DNA of 64,000 nucleotides from positions 335,078,793-335,142,792 of the forward strand of contig NC_081408.1 in assembly GCF_030272615.1 (NCBI RefSeq), in the 5' to 3' direction. The stretch comes from Cryptomeria japonica. Taxonomy: Eukaryota > Streptophyta > Pinopsida > Cupressales > Cupressaceae. Below, one piece after another: positions 13,488 through 24,403 of this stretch. Positions within the stretch are counted from its first letter, which is position 1, and every line of letters begins with the position of its first letter. The notes under the pieces are model-generated. The model saw only the letters and a program-made list of their open reading frames with translations, was not told the origin of the DNA and made no database searches. A program made the translations under genes and the position numbers.

Positions 13488-13488
13488 A

Positions 13489-13932
13489 GAATTCAAAGAG
13501 AATATCGGAGGAAAGAACCCTAGGAGGAAAATCTCTAGTCACAGCTCATAAAATAAACCTATAGTATCTAACAGATCAGTTTATACACCCCACCCAAAAT
13601 CACATGCAAAATGCAGTCACAACACATATAATATCAGTTTTACATAGAGCCCATATGGCCCATCAGATAATTTTCAAATGTAGACTCCACAACTACTATC
13701 AATGGAAGAAGACATAATTTTCCAAAGCCGTGTGCCAAATCCCATGAGCTAAAAACCTTCCTACCAAAAAAAAAGTTATGAAAAAACCTTTGGAAAAACA
13801 CTATTGTATCAAATACCATGAGCTTGAACTCTCCTCCAGACAATGAACATAAATACTTGAAGTGAAAGGGAAAAGCGGGAATAATTATCATCATAAAGTT
13901 TTACATCAACATTACTCAAGAAAATCACATAA
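13489..13932 (-). other. LINE 3' untranslated region
   Basis: Sequence between the RNase H stop and the T-rich tract. Short open frames overlap it but show no domain. Confidence 0.5.
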
Positions 13933-15600
13933 CTATTGCTGCAAACCTTCCCATACCCTAGAAGTAATTTCCTTAAAACCCACCTCTTGCTGATTAGCAT
14001 TGCTATCAATGGCTAAATTTGCCAAATAATCCACAATCTTATTAACTTCTCCGTAACAATGGGATAACAAGAAAGATTCAAACAATTCTAATTTTTGTAA
14101 AATGAGATCAAGTATATACTGCAAATTCAAACAATTTGATTTCTTTTTCATAACACATTGAATAATCACCATAGAATCACCTTCTATTATTAAGTCCTTA
14201 ATTCCCAAAGAGATTGTCATATCCAATCCGAAAGACAAAGCATGAAATTCCACATAATTGTTAGTTTTTAAACCAATAGCATGACACTGAGCTTGAATAA
14301 AATTTGCATTGTGATCATAAATTACCATTCCTACCCCAGTTGGCCCAGGGTTACCACAAGAGGCCCCATCAAAATTCAGTTTAAATTGCCCCTGCGGAGG
14401 AGGTTTCCATCTAGTAGAGTATCTCCTACCTAATGCATCATTTTTTTTTAAAATTGAGCCATGAGAGGGTAAAAACGACAACATCTTCCAAACTCTAGTA
14501 ACTCTACTATCCCAGTGCGAAAAAGAAGTAATATTTTCCAAATTCTTATAAATAAATGACAAAGTAACCTCAGAGATTGAAGACTCAATTTTTAATAGAA
14601 CCTCAGACATAGGAGAACTTGTTTTTTTAAATATCTTGTTGTTTTGCTCTAGCCAAACATTCCAAATCACAATAGATGGAGATATGATCCAAAGGCATGC
14701 ATAAAAAGATGAGGCAAACATAAAGGGCCAAGATCTAAAATGGGAAATGAGATCCTTACCAATAACATAGGATATATTTAAATTCTCAAACAACCACTGC
14801 TAACATTCATAAGCATAATCACAATGTAGGAACAGGTGTGAAGAAGATTCCAAATTTTTGTTACAAAGTACATAAGGGAAAACAACAGTAATAACAAGCC
14901 TATCTAGTCTCATACCTGTAAGGACTTTGTCCTGAACTACCAACCAAGTAAAGGTTCCAGGTTTAGGAAGACAAGCTGAATGCCAAAACAACTTATAAGG
15001 CCAAGATGATAAATCTTTAGCAACCATAAGAGAGTTGTAACCATCTTTAACAGTGTACTTACTAGAAATATTCTTTGTCCAAATAAGTCCATTCTCAGAA
15101 TCAGAAAGAAATACAATTTTATCCCCCCAAATCTTCTCAAAATATAATTTCATACTTTGATCAACATCTAAGAAATCAATCGAATTCCATCTAGCTAGCT
15201 TAAGGGGTCCAGCAGTCACAATTTTAAAATAATCTGCTACAAAAACACCCCAAAGGGAGGAAAGGATAGTGATTAGAGGAGACCAATCCCTAATATTCAC
15301 CAGAGGTGTGTGTCCATTCCATACTTCATCCCAGAATATGACCTTTCTACCATTATGAGCAATCCATGAGAGATGAGGCAAAATAACTGATCTACATTTA
15401 CAAAGGAAATTCCAAATAGAAGAACCCGAAGGCAAATTTGAGACTTTAAAAATGTACTCTCTCGGTCCATTATTTAAATATTTGACAAACATAATATGTG
15501 CCCATAAGGAGCTACACTTGCCATATAATTTCCAAACCAACTTAGCACCTAAGGCTAAATTCTGATTCTCCAAACTCTGAATTCCTATTCCCCCAAGTTC
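13933..15600 (-). pseudogene. LINE ORF2, C-terminal part: RT thumb, zf-RVT and RNase H
   Basis: From 15595 the frame reads GIGIQSLENQNLALGAKLVWKL-type sequence, the conserved segment after the RT of plant L1 elements. A zf-RVT-like region follows (W...LPKPGTFTWL ... CNKNLESSSHLFLHCDYAYEC). The same frame continues past one TAG (14800-14802) into a plant RNase H domain with NFDGASCGNPGPTGVG, a later E in VEFHAL, and GDS. RNase H removes the RNA strand after cDNA synthesis. The frame starts abruptly at 15600 because Copia-1 inserted there. Only one internal stop in 550 codons makes this the best-preserved part of the LINE. Confidence 0.88.
15596..15600. repeat. Target-site duplication AGTTC, left copy (Copia-1)
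   Basis: AGTTC directly precedes the 5' LTR and is repeated exactly at 22163-22167 directly after the 3' LTR. LINE coding sequence continues on both sides, which proves a transposition event into the LINE. Confidence 0.93.
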
Positions 15601-16783
15601 TGTTGGAAATGTGTCTCTGATTTACTTGACCTTTTTTCATACTGATTATATTAACTCTAGCCAATGAAATGATGTGAAGAAAATCTGTGAGCTTTATCAG
15701 TATAACCTTTGCCAATGAACTTGACATATCAGAGTAGGTATCAGTCATCGTGAGTGGTCTCGGTCTACTATACCGATACCCGATGAGTCTATCTTCCTAT
15801 GTCTTGAAGTGTAACAAAGCTCAGAGAAATAGGTTTGAAGTTATCCCGATGACCTGATGAAGTCATCTTTGGTCATCAGGGTAGCATCGACTATCGGGTG
15901 GACCTATTTGGCATTACACCGATACCCGATGGAGTTGCCTTAGGTTGACATGGGCTATCAAGAGGAATAGGATGGAAGCTACACTGAGTCCCAATGGACC
16001 CTCCTTGGGTCATCAGAGTCCTATCAGCTATCGGAGGAGTCTTTGAGAAGCTACACCGATATCTGATGTATTTGCCTTCGGTGATCAGGTCTGTCATTGG
16101 CCATCGGAGATGTAGTTTTGGAGTTACACTGATACCTGATGGAGTCAACTTGTTTGGAGAAATGTGTTTAGGAACCACATACTTGTTCATCGGGGATCAG
16201 GGTATTCTCATTGAGGGTCTTCTGATGACCGATAAGGTTCAACCGACCATAGATGCTCGCTTCAAACCAAAGTCCAAAAGATGAGCTTGTGGTCACATTA
16301 GAAGTTCCTGCCAGTGTATTTGAATATGAACCAGTGTAATTCCTGGGTGCATGTGGGATTATTGTTTTCTTCGAATGCAGACCGACGCAGATAGTTCGAT
16401 GTCTAACCAATTGGTGCAAACTGACAGTTGAACGGTCGACATGGAAAATGTATATGAAGCCAAGAGGAAACTCGAATAGGGTGATGTTCTATTGATTAGC
16501 CATGACTTATTTTGTGAGTCAATTGGAGTGTCTAGTTCATGAGAATCTGAGAATGAATGCTTGTAGTTGCAGACTGAAAATAAAGTGTTCAACTATTGGT
16601 GGTGGGTTTTTTTCCTGAAAGGGTTTTCCCACGTAATTCTTGATGTTCTGTCTCTGTGTTGATTCTATTTATTTTTGTCTATGTTATTCTTAACGTTTTG
16701 TAAAAGTTTTAAATTGCATTCTTGTATGATCTTCCTTGCTAATTGACATTAGGAAGGTGTTTCAACATTGTGCTTTCCTTACA
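15601..16783 (+). repeat. 5' LTR of Copia-1
   Basis: 1183 bp, from TGTTGGAAATG to CCTTACA, paired with 20953-22162. It contains several imperfect copies of a CCGATACCCGATG-like motif (around 15769, 15915, 16048 and 16123) and reverse-oriented ATCGG/CATCAGG segments. Open frames on both strands inside it (for example 15891-16190) occur in both LTRs and are not genes. Confidence 0.95.
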
Positions 16784-16784
16784 A

Positions 16785-16796
16785 CTGGTATCAGAG
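16785..16796 (+). promoter_or_regulatory. Copia-1 primer-binding site
   Basis: TGGTATCAGAGC, one base after the LTR end, is the standard sequence complementary to the 3' end of initiator tRNA-Met in plant Copia elements. It primes minus-strand cDNA synthesis. Confidence 0.93.
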
Positions 16797-16901
16797 CTTG
16801 GCCCATTTTGTTATCCTTGTTGGGTAGGGTTGGTTTTTTGTGTCGGTTCTATTTTAGTGGAAGTCTTGCAGAGTATCTACTTGTTTGTTTTACAAGTTAA
16901 G

Positions 16902-17686
16902 ATGCCAAGCACCTTAGGGCGCATAGACAAGGAGAAATTTAATGGTTCCAGTTTCTAACTATAGAAACTCAAGATGGAAGACTTGTTGGTCGATCGAGAC
17001 CTTTGGATTGTGATGTTTGGGTAGAAACCTATAGGAATGAAGCAAGAGGAATGGGAATTAGCTGACTAGAAGGCAAGGGGTCTAATTAGGCTATGTCTTG
17101 CTGATTTTGTTCTATTAAACTTCCATGAGGATAAAACTGCACATCTTCTCTGGAAGAAGTTGGGAGATATTTATCAAGGCAAGTCCTTGCTGAATAAACT
17201 TTTTTTGAGAAAGAAGTTGTACTCTTTGAAGATGGATGTAGGAACACCATTGGAAGACCATTTGAATGTATTCAACATGGTTCTTGCATAGTTAACTTCT
17301 GTTGGTGTGACCATTCTGGAAGAAGAATGTTGCATGTTGTTGTTGTGTTCGTTGCCTGACTCTTGGGATCACTTAGTGATGGCTATCAGTAGTACTACAA
17401 CCTAGTTCAAGATGGATACTGTGGTTAATACTCTTTTGTCAGAAGAAATGAGAAAGAAGTCTTCTAAGGTGACAAAATATGCACTCTTTATTTGAGGCAA
17501 ACCGAAGACAAAGACAAAAATAAAGGAAAGAAATCCAAGTCCAAGTCTCAAGAGAGATCAAAATCTCCAAGCAAGAAGTCAAAGGTGAAGTACTAGAATT
17601 GTGGGAAGAAAGGGCATATCCAAAAGGATTGCAAGGAGGAGGAGAAGAAGAAGTATTTTGACACTGAATCTTCTCAGAGTGATGCA
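16902..17686 (+). pseudogene. gag: Copia-1 gag (capsid and zinc knuckle), broken
   Basis: Starts MPSTLGRIDKEKFNGSSF, the usual copia gag opening. The same frame then reads through capsid-type sequence (KLKMEDLLVDRDLW; KKLGDIYQGKSLLNKLFLRK; CSLPDSWDHLVMAI) with several stops, including TAA at 16956-16958 and a TAG where Trp is expected two codons later. Near 17490 the frame shifts by one. The zinc knuckle at about 17591-17634 reads Y-stop-NCGKKGHIQKDC: the first Cys is Tyr and the next residue is TAG at 17594-17596. Gag would coat the element RNA in cytoplasmic particles. It cannot be made intact here. Confidence 0.85.
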
Positions 17687-19234
17687 AATGAATTTGTAGC
17701 AGTCATGGCAGTGCCTACCTTAGATGACACTTGGTTAGTAGACTCTGGCGCATCTTTTCACATGACCTCCCACAAGAAGTGGTTCTTGAATTATGAACCG
17801 TATGATGATGGAAAGGTATACTTGGCTACTGATTCTACGTCGGAGATTGTAGGGAGAGGCAGAATTAAAATTCAATTCCCAGATGGTAGATTGAAGGGGA
17901 TCAATGGACTTATTCATATACCAGGTCTGGAAAGAAATCTTCTCTCTATACATAAAATTAATGATGCTAGAGTACAAGTTACATTTGTATCTGGTGGTTG
18001 CAAGATAACTGGGGGTTCCATTGTATTGGCAAAGGGTGATTGCATAGGTATACTATATAAGTTAAATGTTGAACCTATATGTTGTAATGCAACCTCTGAA
18101 AAGTTTGTTAAGACAACTGTAATGATGCATAATGCTAATTCATTGGAAGCTAAACTTCCAGCTAAGAAAATAATGCTCTGGCATAATAGGTTAGGCCACA
18201 TAGTTGGAAATGGTTTAAAAGATTTGAAGAATAAGAATCTGCTTGAAGGTCTAGATGATTGTGGTTTTGAGTTCGATTTCTATGAATATTGCATATATGG
18301 AAAACAAAACCATGTTCACTTTTATTCCAGTTCTCAAAAATCTTCTGGCATTCTGGATTATGTTCACTCTAATGTGTTTGGTCTAGTGGATGTTCCTTCT
18401 CTGTCTAAGTCTAGGTATTATGTATCTTTTGTAGATGATTATTCAAGAAGGGCATTTGTGTACTTTCTTAAAAGTAAATTAGAAGTGTTCAGTTAGTTTA
18501 AGGAGTTTAAGAACCTTGTTGAAAATCAGACTGGGAGAAGGATTAAATGTTTAAAAACATACAATGGTGGTGAATACTGTAGTGCAAATTTTGACAAGTA
18601 CTATGTTGATCATGGAATTAAGAGACATAAGACAGTACCTTACACTCTACAACAAAATGGAGTTGATGAAAGGTTGAATCAGTCTCTAATGGAGAAAGCA
18701 AGAAGCATGTTAAGTGGAGCTAGGCTGGAACAAAAATTCTAGGTTGAAGTAGTTGCTACAGAATGTTACCTGTAGAATTGCTCTCCTACTTCAACATTGG
18801 TTGACAAAACACCTATGGAAGCATGGCCTGGTAAGAAACCTTCTTTAAGACACCTTCGTGTTTTTGGTGTAGAGGCATATGCTCATGTGCCTGATATTAA
18901 TAGATCTAAATTGGATAACAAATCTATGAAATGTGTCTTTATTGGCTATGGAGTTGGTGTGAAAGGATACAAACTTTGGAATCCAGTGACTGGTAAGGTT
19001 ATGTGCAGCAGAAGTGTGATTTTTCATGAGCTGAAACCTATGTCACTAGATCACAACATAGGAAAGAAAGGAGAAGCTGAGGTTGAAATTCCTCCAGCTA
19101 AGGAAGAATATCCAAAGATACCTAAAGATGAGGAGAGCTCAAGCAATTCGAGTAGTTCTGAAGAAGAACATGATGATGAGCCTCTTGTTGAACCTCAAGA
19201 AGCCTCAACAATAGAGTTGAGAAGATCTACTTGA
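17687..19234 (+). pseudogene. pol: Copia-1 protease and integrase, broken
   Basis: The protease has an intact active-site motif (TWLVDSGASFHMT, near 17730). A gag-pre-integrase zinc segment follows, with WHNRLGH at about 18180 and a damaged second half (EYCIYGK). In the integrase core, the first catalytic Asp is Asn (HSNVFG, codon 18371-18373) and the second is Tyr (TYNGGEY, codon 18560-18562), while the Glu of NGVDERLN is kept. TAG stops at 18494-18496 and 18739-18741 sit where copia integrases usually have Trp. The C-terminal GKKPSLRHLRVFG region and a Ser-rich linker follow. Two of the three catalytic residues are lost, so integration activity would be gone even without the stops. Confidence 0.9.
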
Positions 19235-20778
19235 GAGAGGTGGCAACCTGATAGGTGTCCACCTAATAAGTATAGTCACTCTATGTTGAGTGTTAATTGT
19301 GCTTATGCTTTACTTGCAGATACTGATGAGCCTAGGACTGTTAAAGAAGCTATTAAGATGCCTAATTCATATTCCTGGTTGGAAGCCATGAATGATGAAA
19401 TGTCATTGTTGGATAAAAATGAAACTTGGGATTTGGTACCATTGCCTAAAGGCAAAAAGCCTGTAGCCTACAAGTGGGTATTTAAAAAAAAGTATGGTCC
19501 AGATGGCAGCATTAACAAGTACAAAGCAAGATTGGTTGCAAAGGGGTATTCTCAAAAGTAAGGTATTGACTATGGAAAGATCTTTTCTCCTGTGGCTAAG
19601 TTGACATCTATCAGATTTCTCTTGTCACTTGCAGTAGCATTAGATTGGGAGATTGAGAATATGGATGTGAAGACAACATTTCTTCATGGTTATCTTGAAG
19701 AAGAGATTTATATGTCTCACCCTGAGCACTTTGTGGAAAAGGTAAAGAACACTTGGTATGTAGACTCAAGAAGTCTCTGACTGGTTTGAAATAGTCTCCC
19801 AGAATGTGGTATCAAAAATATGATACATTTGTTTTGTCCTTGGGATTTGTGAGATCAAAAGTTGATCATTGTGTTTACTACAAAACTAAAGGTGATAGGA
19901 TTCTTATCATAGCTTTGTATGTAGACGACATGATGTTCACAAGAAATACAAAAGGTATGATCTTAGATTTAAAATATCAGTTATCTATGAAATTTGAAAT
20001 GAAGGACTTAGGAGAAGCAAAGTACATTCTAGGAATGGAGATAAAAAGGGATATATCTAAGAGGAAACTTTGGCTCAGCCAAAGAAAGTATATAACCAAT
20101 GTTCTTGACAAGTTTCATATGTCTGACTGTAAATCACAGGTTGTTCCCATCTTGCGGGGAACTAAGTTGTCTATGCTTGACAGTCCGAAATCTCTTGAAG
20201 AGATTGCTGACATGAAGAACATCCCTTATGCAAGTGCTATTTGTGGTTTTATGTATGCTATGGTCTGTGCAGGACTAGACATTGCCCAACCAGTGGGAGT
20301 ACTTAGCAGGTTTATGTCGAATCTAGGAAGGCCACATTGGAATGTTGTAAAGAGGGTGTTTAGATATCTGAAGGGAACATTAGATTTTGCTTTGTGCTAT
20401 CATGGTCATTCGGATGATTCAAAGAAAATTCTTAGTGTATGTGGTTTTATGGATTCTGATTGGGCAGGAGACATAGACAGCAGAAGGTCCACCAGTGGAT
20501 ATGTTTTTGTCATGAATGGTGGAGCAATTAGTTGGATGAGCAAGTGGCAACCTGTGGTCGCATTGTCCACTACACAGGTCGAATACATGGAAGCCACACA
20601 TGCTTGTAAAGAATTTGTTTGGCTCAGGCATGTGAGTACAGATGTTGGTTTTGATGTAGGGCAAGTTGAAGTGCGATATGACAGTCAGAGTGCTATATGT
20701 TTAGCAAAGAATCCTACATTCCATGTGAGTACTAAACACATAGATGTGCAATTTTGTTTTGTGCGTGGCATGGTATAA
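19235..20778 (+). pseudogene. pol: Copia-1 reverse transcriptase and RNase H, broken
   Basis: The RT begins around WLEAMNDEMSLL and has the expected KWVFKKKYGPDG and KARLVAKGYSQK segments. A TAA at 19559-19561 precedes GIDY. DVKTTFLHGYLEEEIYM follows, then a stop and frameshift between 19780 and 19804. The downstream frame keeps the catalytic YVDD (19918-19929). RNase H has MDSDWAGDIDSRRSTSGY, LSTTQVEYMEA and DSQSAICLAKNP, and ends at 20778. These enzymes copy element RNA into cDNA. The YVDD and most RNase H residues survive, but the polyprotein is broken at several points. Confidence 0.92.
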
Positions 20779-20941
20779 GAAGGAAAGGTTAATCTGATAA
20801 GGTAGACACTAAGGAAAATTTTGATAAAACTAGTGATCACTCACAAGTTCAAGTAGTGTTGTTCTAACTCGATGGGTTGTAGTACCCATCCCTTTCTATA
20901 ATGTTTGGAAAGTGCTCAAGTAGTCCAGTGACTTATTCATC

Positions 20942-20950
20942 AAGTGGGAG
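20942..20950 (+). promoter_or_regulatory. Copia-1 polypurine tract
   Basis: AAGTGGGAG, two bases before the 3' LTR, is the usual plus-strand primer site of copia elements. The stretch 20779-20941 before it is non-coding 3' leader. Confidence 0.85.
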
Positions 20951-20952
20951 TT

Positions 20953-22162
20953 TGTTGGAAATGTGCCTCTAATTCACTTGACCTTTGTTCATATTGATCA
21001 GATTAACTCTAGCCGATGAAATAGTGTGAAGAAAATCTATGAGCTCTATCGGTATAACCTTTGCCAATGAATTTGACATATCAAAGTAGGTATCGATCAT
21101 TGGGAGTGGTCTCAATCTGCTATATCGATACCCAATGAGTTCATCTTCCTATATCTTCAAGTGTAACGAAGCTTTGAGAAGCAGGTTTGAAGTCACCCCG
21201 ATGACCTGACGAAGTTGTCTTTGGTCATCAAGGTAGCATCGGCTATTGGGTAGACCTATTCAGCATTACGTCAATACCCGATGGAGTTGCCTTAGGTTGA
21301 CATCAACTATCAAGAGGAATAGGATGGAAGCTACGCTAAGTCTCGATGGATCCTCCTTGGGTCATCAGAGTGCTATCGGCTATCAAAGGAGTCTGTGAGA
21401 AGCTACACCGATATCCGATGGATTCACCTTCGACGATCGGGTCTGTCATTGGCCATCGGAGATGTAGTTTTGGAGTTATGCTGATACCTGATGGAGTCAA
21501 ATTATCTAGAGTCATGTGTTTAGGAACCGCATACTTGTTCATTGGGGATCGGGGTAACCTCATTGAGGGTCTTTCGATGACCGATAAGGTGCAACTGACC
21601 GCAGATGCTCACTTTAAACCGAAGTCCAAAAGATGAGTTTGTGGTCACATTAGAAGTTCCTGCTAGTGTATTTGAATGCAAACTGGTGTGATTCCTAGGT
21701 ACATGTGGGCTTATTGTTTTCTCATGAATGCAGACCAGCGCAGATAGTTAGATGTCTAACTGATTGGTGCAAACTAACAGTTGAACGGTCGACATGGAAA
21801 ATTTATATGAAGCCAAGAGGAAACTTGAATTGGGTGTTGTTCTATTGATTAGCTGTGACTAATTCTATGAGCCGATTGGAGTGTCTAGTTCATGAGAATC
21901 TGAGAATGAATGCTTGTAGTTACAGACTGAAACTTTGTTGTAAATTCATTTACTAAAAATAAAGTGTTCAACTATTGGTGGTGGGCTTTTTTCCTGAAAG
22001 GGTTTTCCCACGTAATTCTTGGTGTTCTATCTCTGTGTTGATTCTATTTATTTTTGTCTAAGTTATTCTTAACATTCTGTAAAAGTTTTAAATTGCATTC
22101 TTCTATGATCTTCCCTACTAATTGACATTAGGAAGGTTTTTCCACACTGTGCTTTCCTTACA
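20953..22162 (+). repeat. 3' LTR of Copia-1
   Basis: 1210 bp paired with 15601-16783. It ends at CTTTCCTTACA and is followed at once by the duplicated AGTTC. It is slightly longer than the 5' LTR, owing to an insertion near 21933-21956. Confidence 0.95.
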
Positions 22163-22167
22163 AGTTC
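22163..22167. repeat. Target-site duplication AGTTC, right copy (Copia-1)
   Basis: Exact match to 15596-15600. LINE sequence resumes directly after it. Confidence 0.93.
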
Positions 22168-23800
22168 CTTAGGAAAACATACCTTATCCCATGCAACTAA
22201 AGGGAGTTTCTTCTTGCCATCTTTATTATTGTTCCAAAGAAAATCTCTAAGAGTATCCTGTAAACTAACAATAGTTGCTTTTGGAGACTTCAAAACAAAC
22301 ATGAGATATATGGGAACAACATTCAAAACAGACTTGATGAGAACAATTTTACTCGTCAAAGTTAACCATCTATGATTCCATGAGAGAATTCTTTTCTAAA
22401 TGACCGAAATAATTTTATCCCAAAAACCAATCTTACCATGTTTAACAAAGAAAGGAATTCCAAGGTAAGTACATGGAAGCTTTCTAGTCTCAAATCCCCA
22501 AAAGGATTGCAACCTATGTTGAACCAGTTGTGATGTTTTAAGGAAGAAAATGTTTGATTTATCATCATTCACTTTCTGACCAAAAAAGGATGCATAATTC
22601 TATATTATTCCTTTAATCACTTTTGCCTCAACTAACAAAGCATGTCCAAATAATAGAGTATCATCTACAAAGAGATAATGAGAAATACTTTGGGTAATAT
22701 TTTGAATCCTTATACCTTTCCAAAGCCCCCCCACTTTAGTAGCCCTAATAGCCCAACTAAAGGTTTCAACTAGGAGAATAAACAAAAAAGGAGAAAGGAG
22801 ATCTCCCTATCTGAAACCCTTGAAGGAAGTGAAAAAACTACAAGGAGAACCATTAATTAAAACCGAGAATCTTGCAGAAGAAATACATACACGAATCCAT
22901 TTGACCCAGGCCTTGGAAAAACCTAACTTCTCAAGAACGACACACAAAGCCCCCCACTCTACTCTATCACAAGCCTTCATCATGTCTAGTTTAAGTATCA
23001 TGGTCGGGGTTCTTTGGGTGGAAATAGATTACAACACCTCATGTGCTACAATTGCACCCTTTGTCGTTTCCCTTCTAGGAACAAAACCACCTTGCTCCAA
23101 TGAAATGATCCTAGGTAGAATTTTTGCCAACCTAAGGGAAATTGTCTTTGTAAATATCTTATACAAAGTGTTACATAAAGCAATGGGGCGAAAGTCAGCA
23201 AAAGTCTTACTATCCTCCTTTTTACGAATAATTACAATCATTGTAGTATTAAATTCTTTTAAAATAGACCTATTTCTCCTAGCTTTCTTGAGAGACAATA
23301 AAACATCATTTCCCACAAAATCCCAACATTTCTGAAAAATAAAGGAGTAAAACCATCTAGTCCTAGAGCTTTATCCATATTCATGGCAAAGATAGCACTC
23401 TTAACTTCTTCTAAGGAAAAGGGAGACATCAACATCTTATTGTCTTCCAAAGATACTAAAGGAGGAATATTAGATATAATATCATTGCTGAGATTTCCAT
23501 TTTCTAAAGATAATAATGACTTAAAAAACCTAATTGCCTCTGAAGAAATGTCCTCTGACTTTGTCAATAAATTCCCATTCTGATACTGAATATAAGATAT
23601 CCTATTCTTACATCTTTTAATCTTAGTTGAAGAATGAATTTTTTTTGTGTTCCTATCACCATCTGAAAGCCATAACTCTCTAGATTTCTATCTCCAACAG
23701 ATTTCCTCTCTAGTTAACACCTCCTCAAGCTGTAATTTTAGTGACTTCAATTCATCAAAAACTTGTGGCACCATACCATGTTGAATAACATGAGTATTAA
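22168..23800 (-). pseudogene. LINE ORF2, reverse transcriptase part
   Basis: Minus-strand fragments in order show an L1 RT: WLSDGDRNTKK before the domain, DGFTPLFFRN, FRPIALCNTLYKIFTKTIS, GGFVPRRE, LDMMKACDRVEW (the usual Tyr after KA is Cys), the catalytic FVDDTLLFG (near 22670) and FLWNNNKDGKKKLPLVAW. The RT copies LINE RNA at the nicked target. The frame is broken by indels and stops, including TAG at 23688-23690 where Gln is expected (WR-stop-KSRELWL). The left end is cut at the Copia-1 insertion and the right end at the Copia-2 insertion. Confidence 0.92.
23796..23800. repeat. Target-site duplication ATTAA, left copy (Copia-2)
   Basis: ATTAA precedes the LTR at 23801 and recurs exactly at 28816-28820 after the other LTR. 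LINE ORF2 reads on both sides. Confidence 0.93.
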
Positions 23801-24267
23801 TGTTAGGGTTTCAAGCAAATCCGAAGCAAATATGAACTAACAATTATATGCAGATTTAAATACAAAAGATAAAGGAATAAAACAAGACACAGATAACACA
23901 GAGATTTAACGTGGTTCACCCAGAATGGGTTACGTCCACCATACATAACCGTCCAATCTTTCTTATAATCCAGCAAAAATAGTACATCAACCTTACAATG
24001 CCTTAAGCATCCCAACCACTTATAACATGCGTTTTTAGGGCAACAATCAAAGTCGGCCTTTTTAGGGTTTTATTACAATGTTGGTTTTCATCAACAAAAA
24101 ATACCCCCCAAATTTTTTTTTCTTGGGGGCTCCCGCCCCCAAACCCCCGCTTTTCTCTGGGGCTGCCACCCCGAAACCCCCACCCAAGGCCCAGCCCGGC
24201 CCCAGACCCCGACGAGGATACATGCTGAGTGTATAATACTTTTCTGATCAGTCACCACATTTCAACA
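23801..24267 (-). repeat. 3' LTR of Copia-2
   Basis: 467 bp. On the sense strand it starts TGTTGAAATGTGG and ends CCCTAACA. It holds a C-rich stretch (about 24124-24215 on the plus strand) with many runs of 4-5 C, so the sense strand is G-run rich. The polypurine tract lies just upstream in sense, at 24268-24284 (reverse of ATCCCACTTGG). Confidence 0.95.
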
Positions 24268-24403
24268 ATATCCCACTTGGAGACTGATCAGGCTCCACAC
24301 CGAACAATCTCCCACTTGGAGACTGATACTACACGACACCACTATACATGCAGCATCTCCTGGATAAAACACTAGGACTCGACTGGTATAAATTCCATAA
24401 TTA

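Larger units (their letters stand above)
15601..22162 (+). mobile_element. Copia-1: degenerate Ty1/copia retrotransposon inserted in the LINE
   Basis: The element is 6562 bp with 1.18-1.21-kb LTRs beginning TGTTGGAAATGTG and ending CTTTCCTTACA. It has a tRNA-Met primer site (TGGTATCAGAGC), a gag-PR-IN-RT-RH domain order (copia order, integrase before RT), a polypurine tract, and a perfect 5-bp target duplication. The LTRs differ by about 12 of the first ~113 bases, so it is the oldest dated insertion in the window. The coding region carries many stops, a frameshift in gag and another in RT, and a damaged integrase, so it is not autonomous. Confidence 0.95.

Noticed and set aside
15891-16284. 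Open frames on both strands, repeated at 21336-21636
   Set aside because: They are part of the Copia-1 LTRs.
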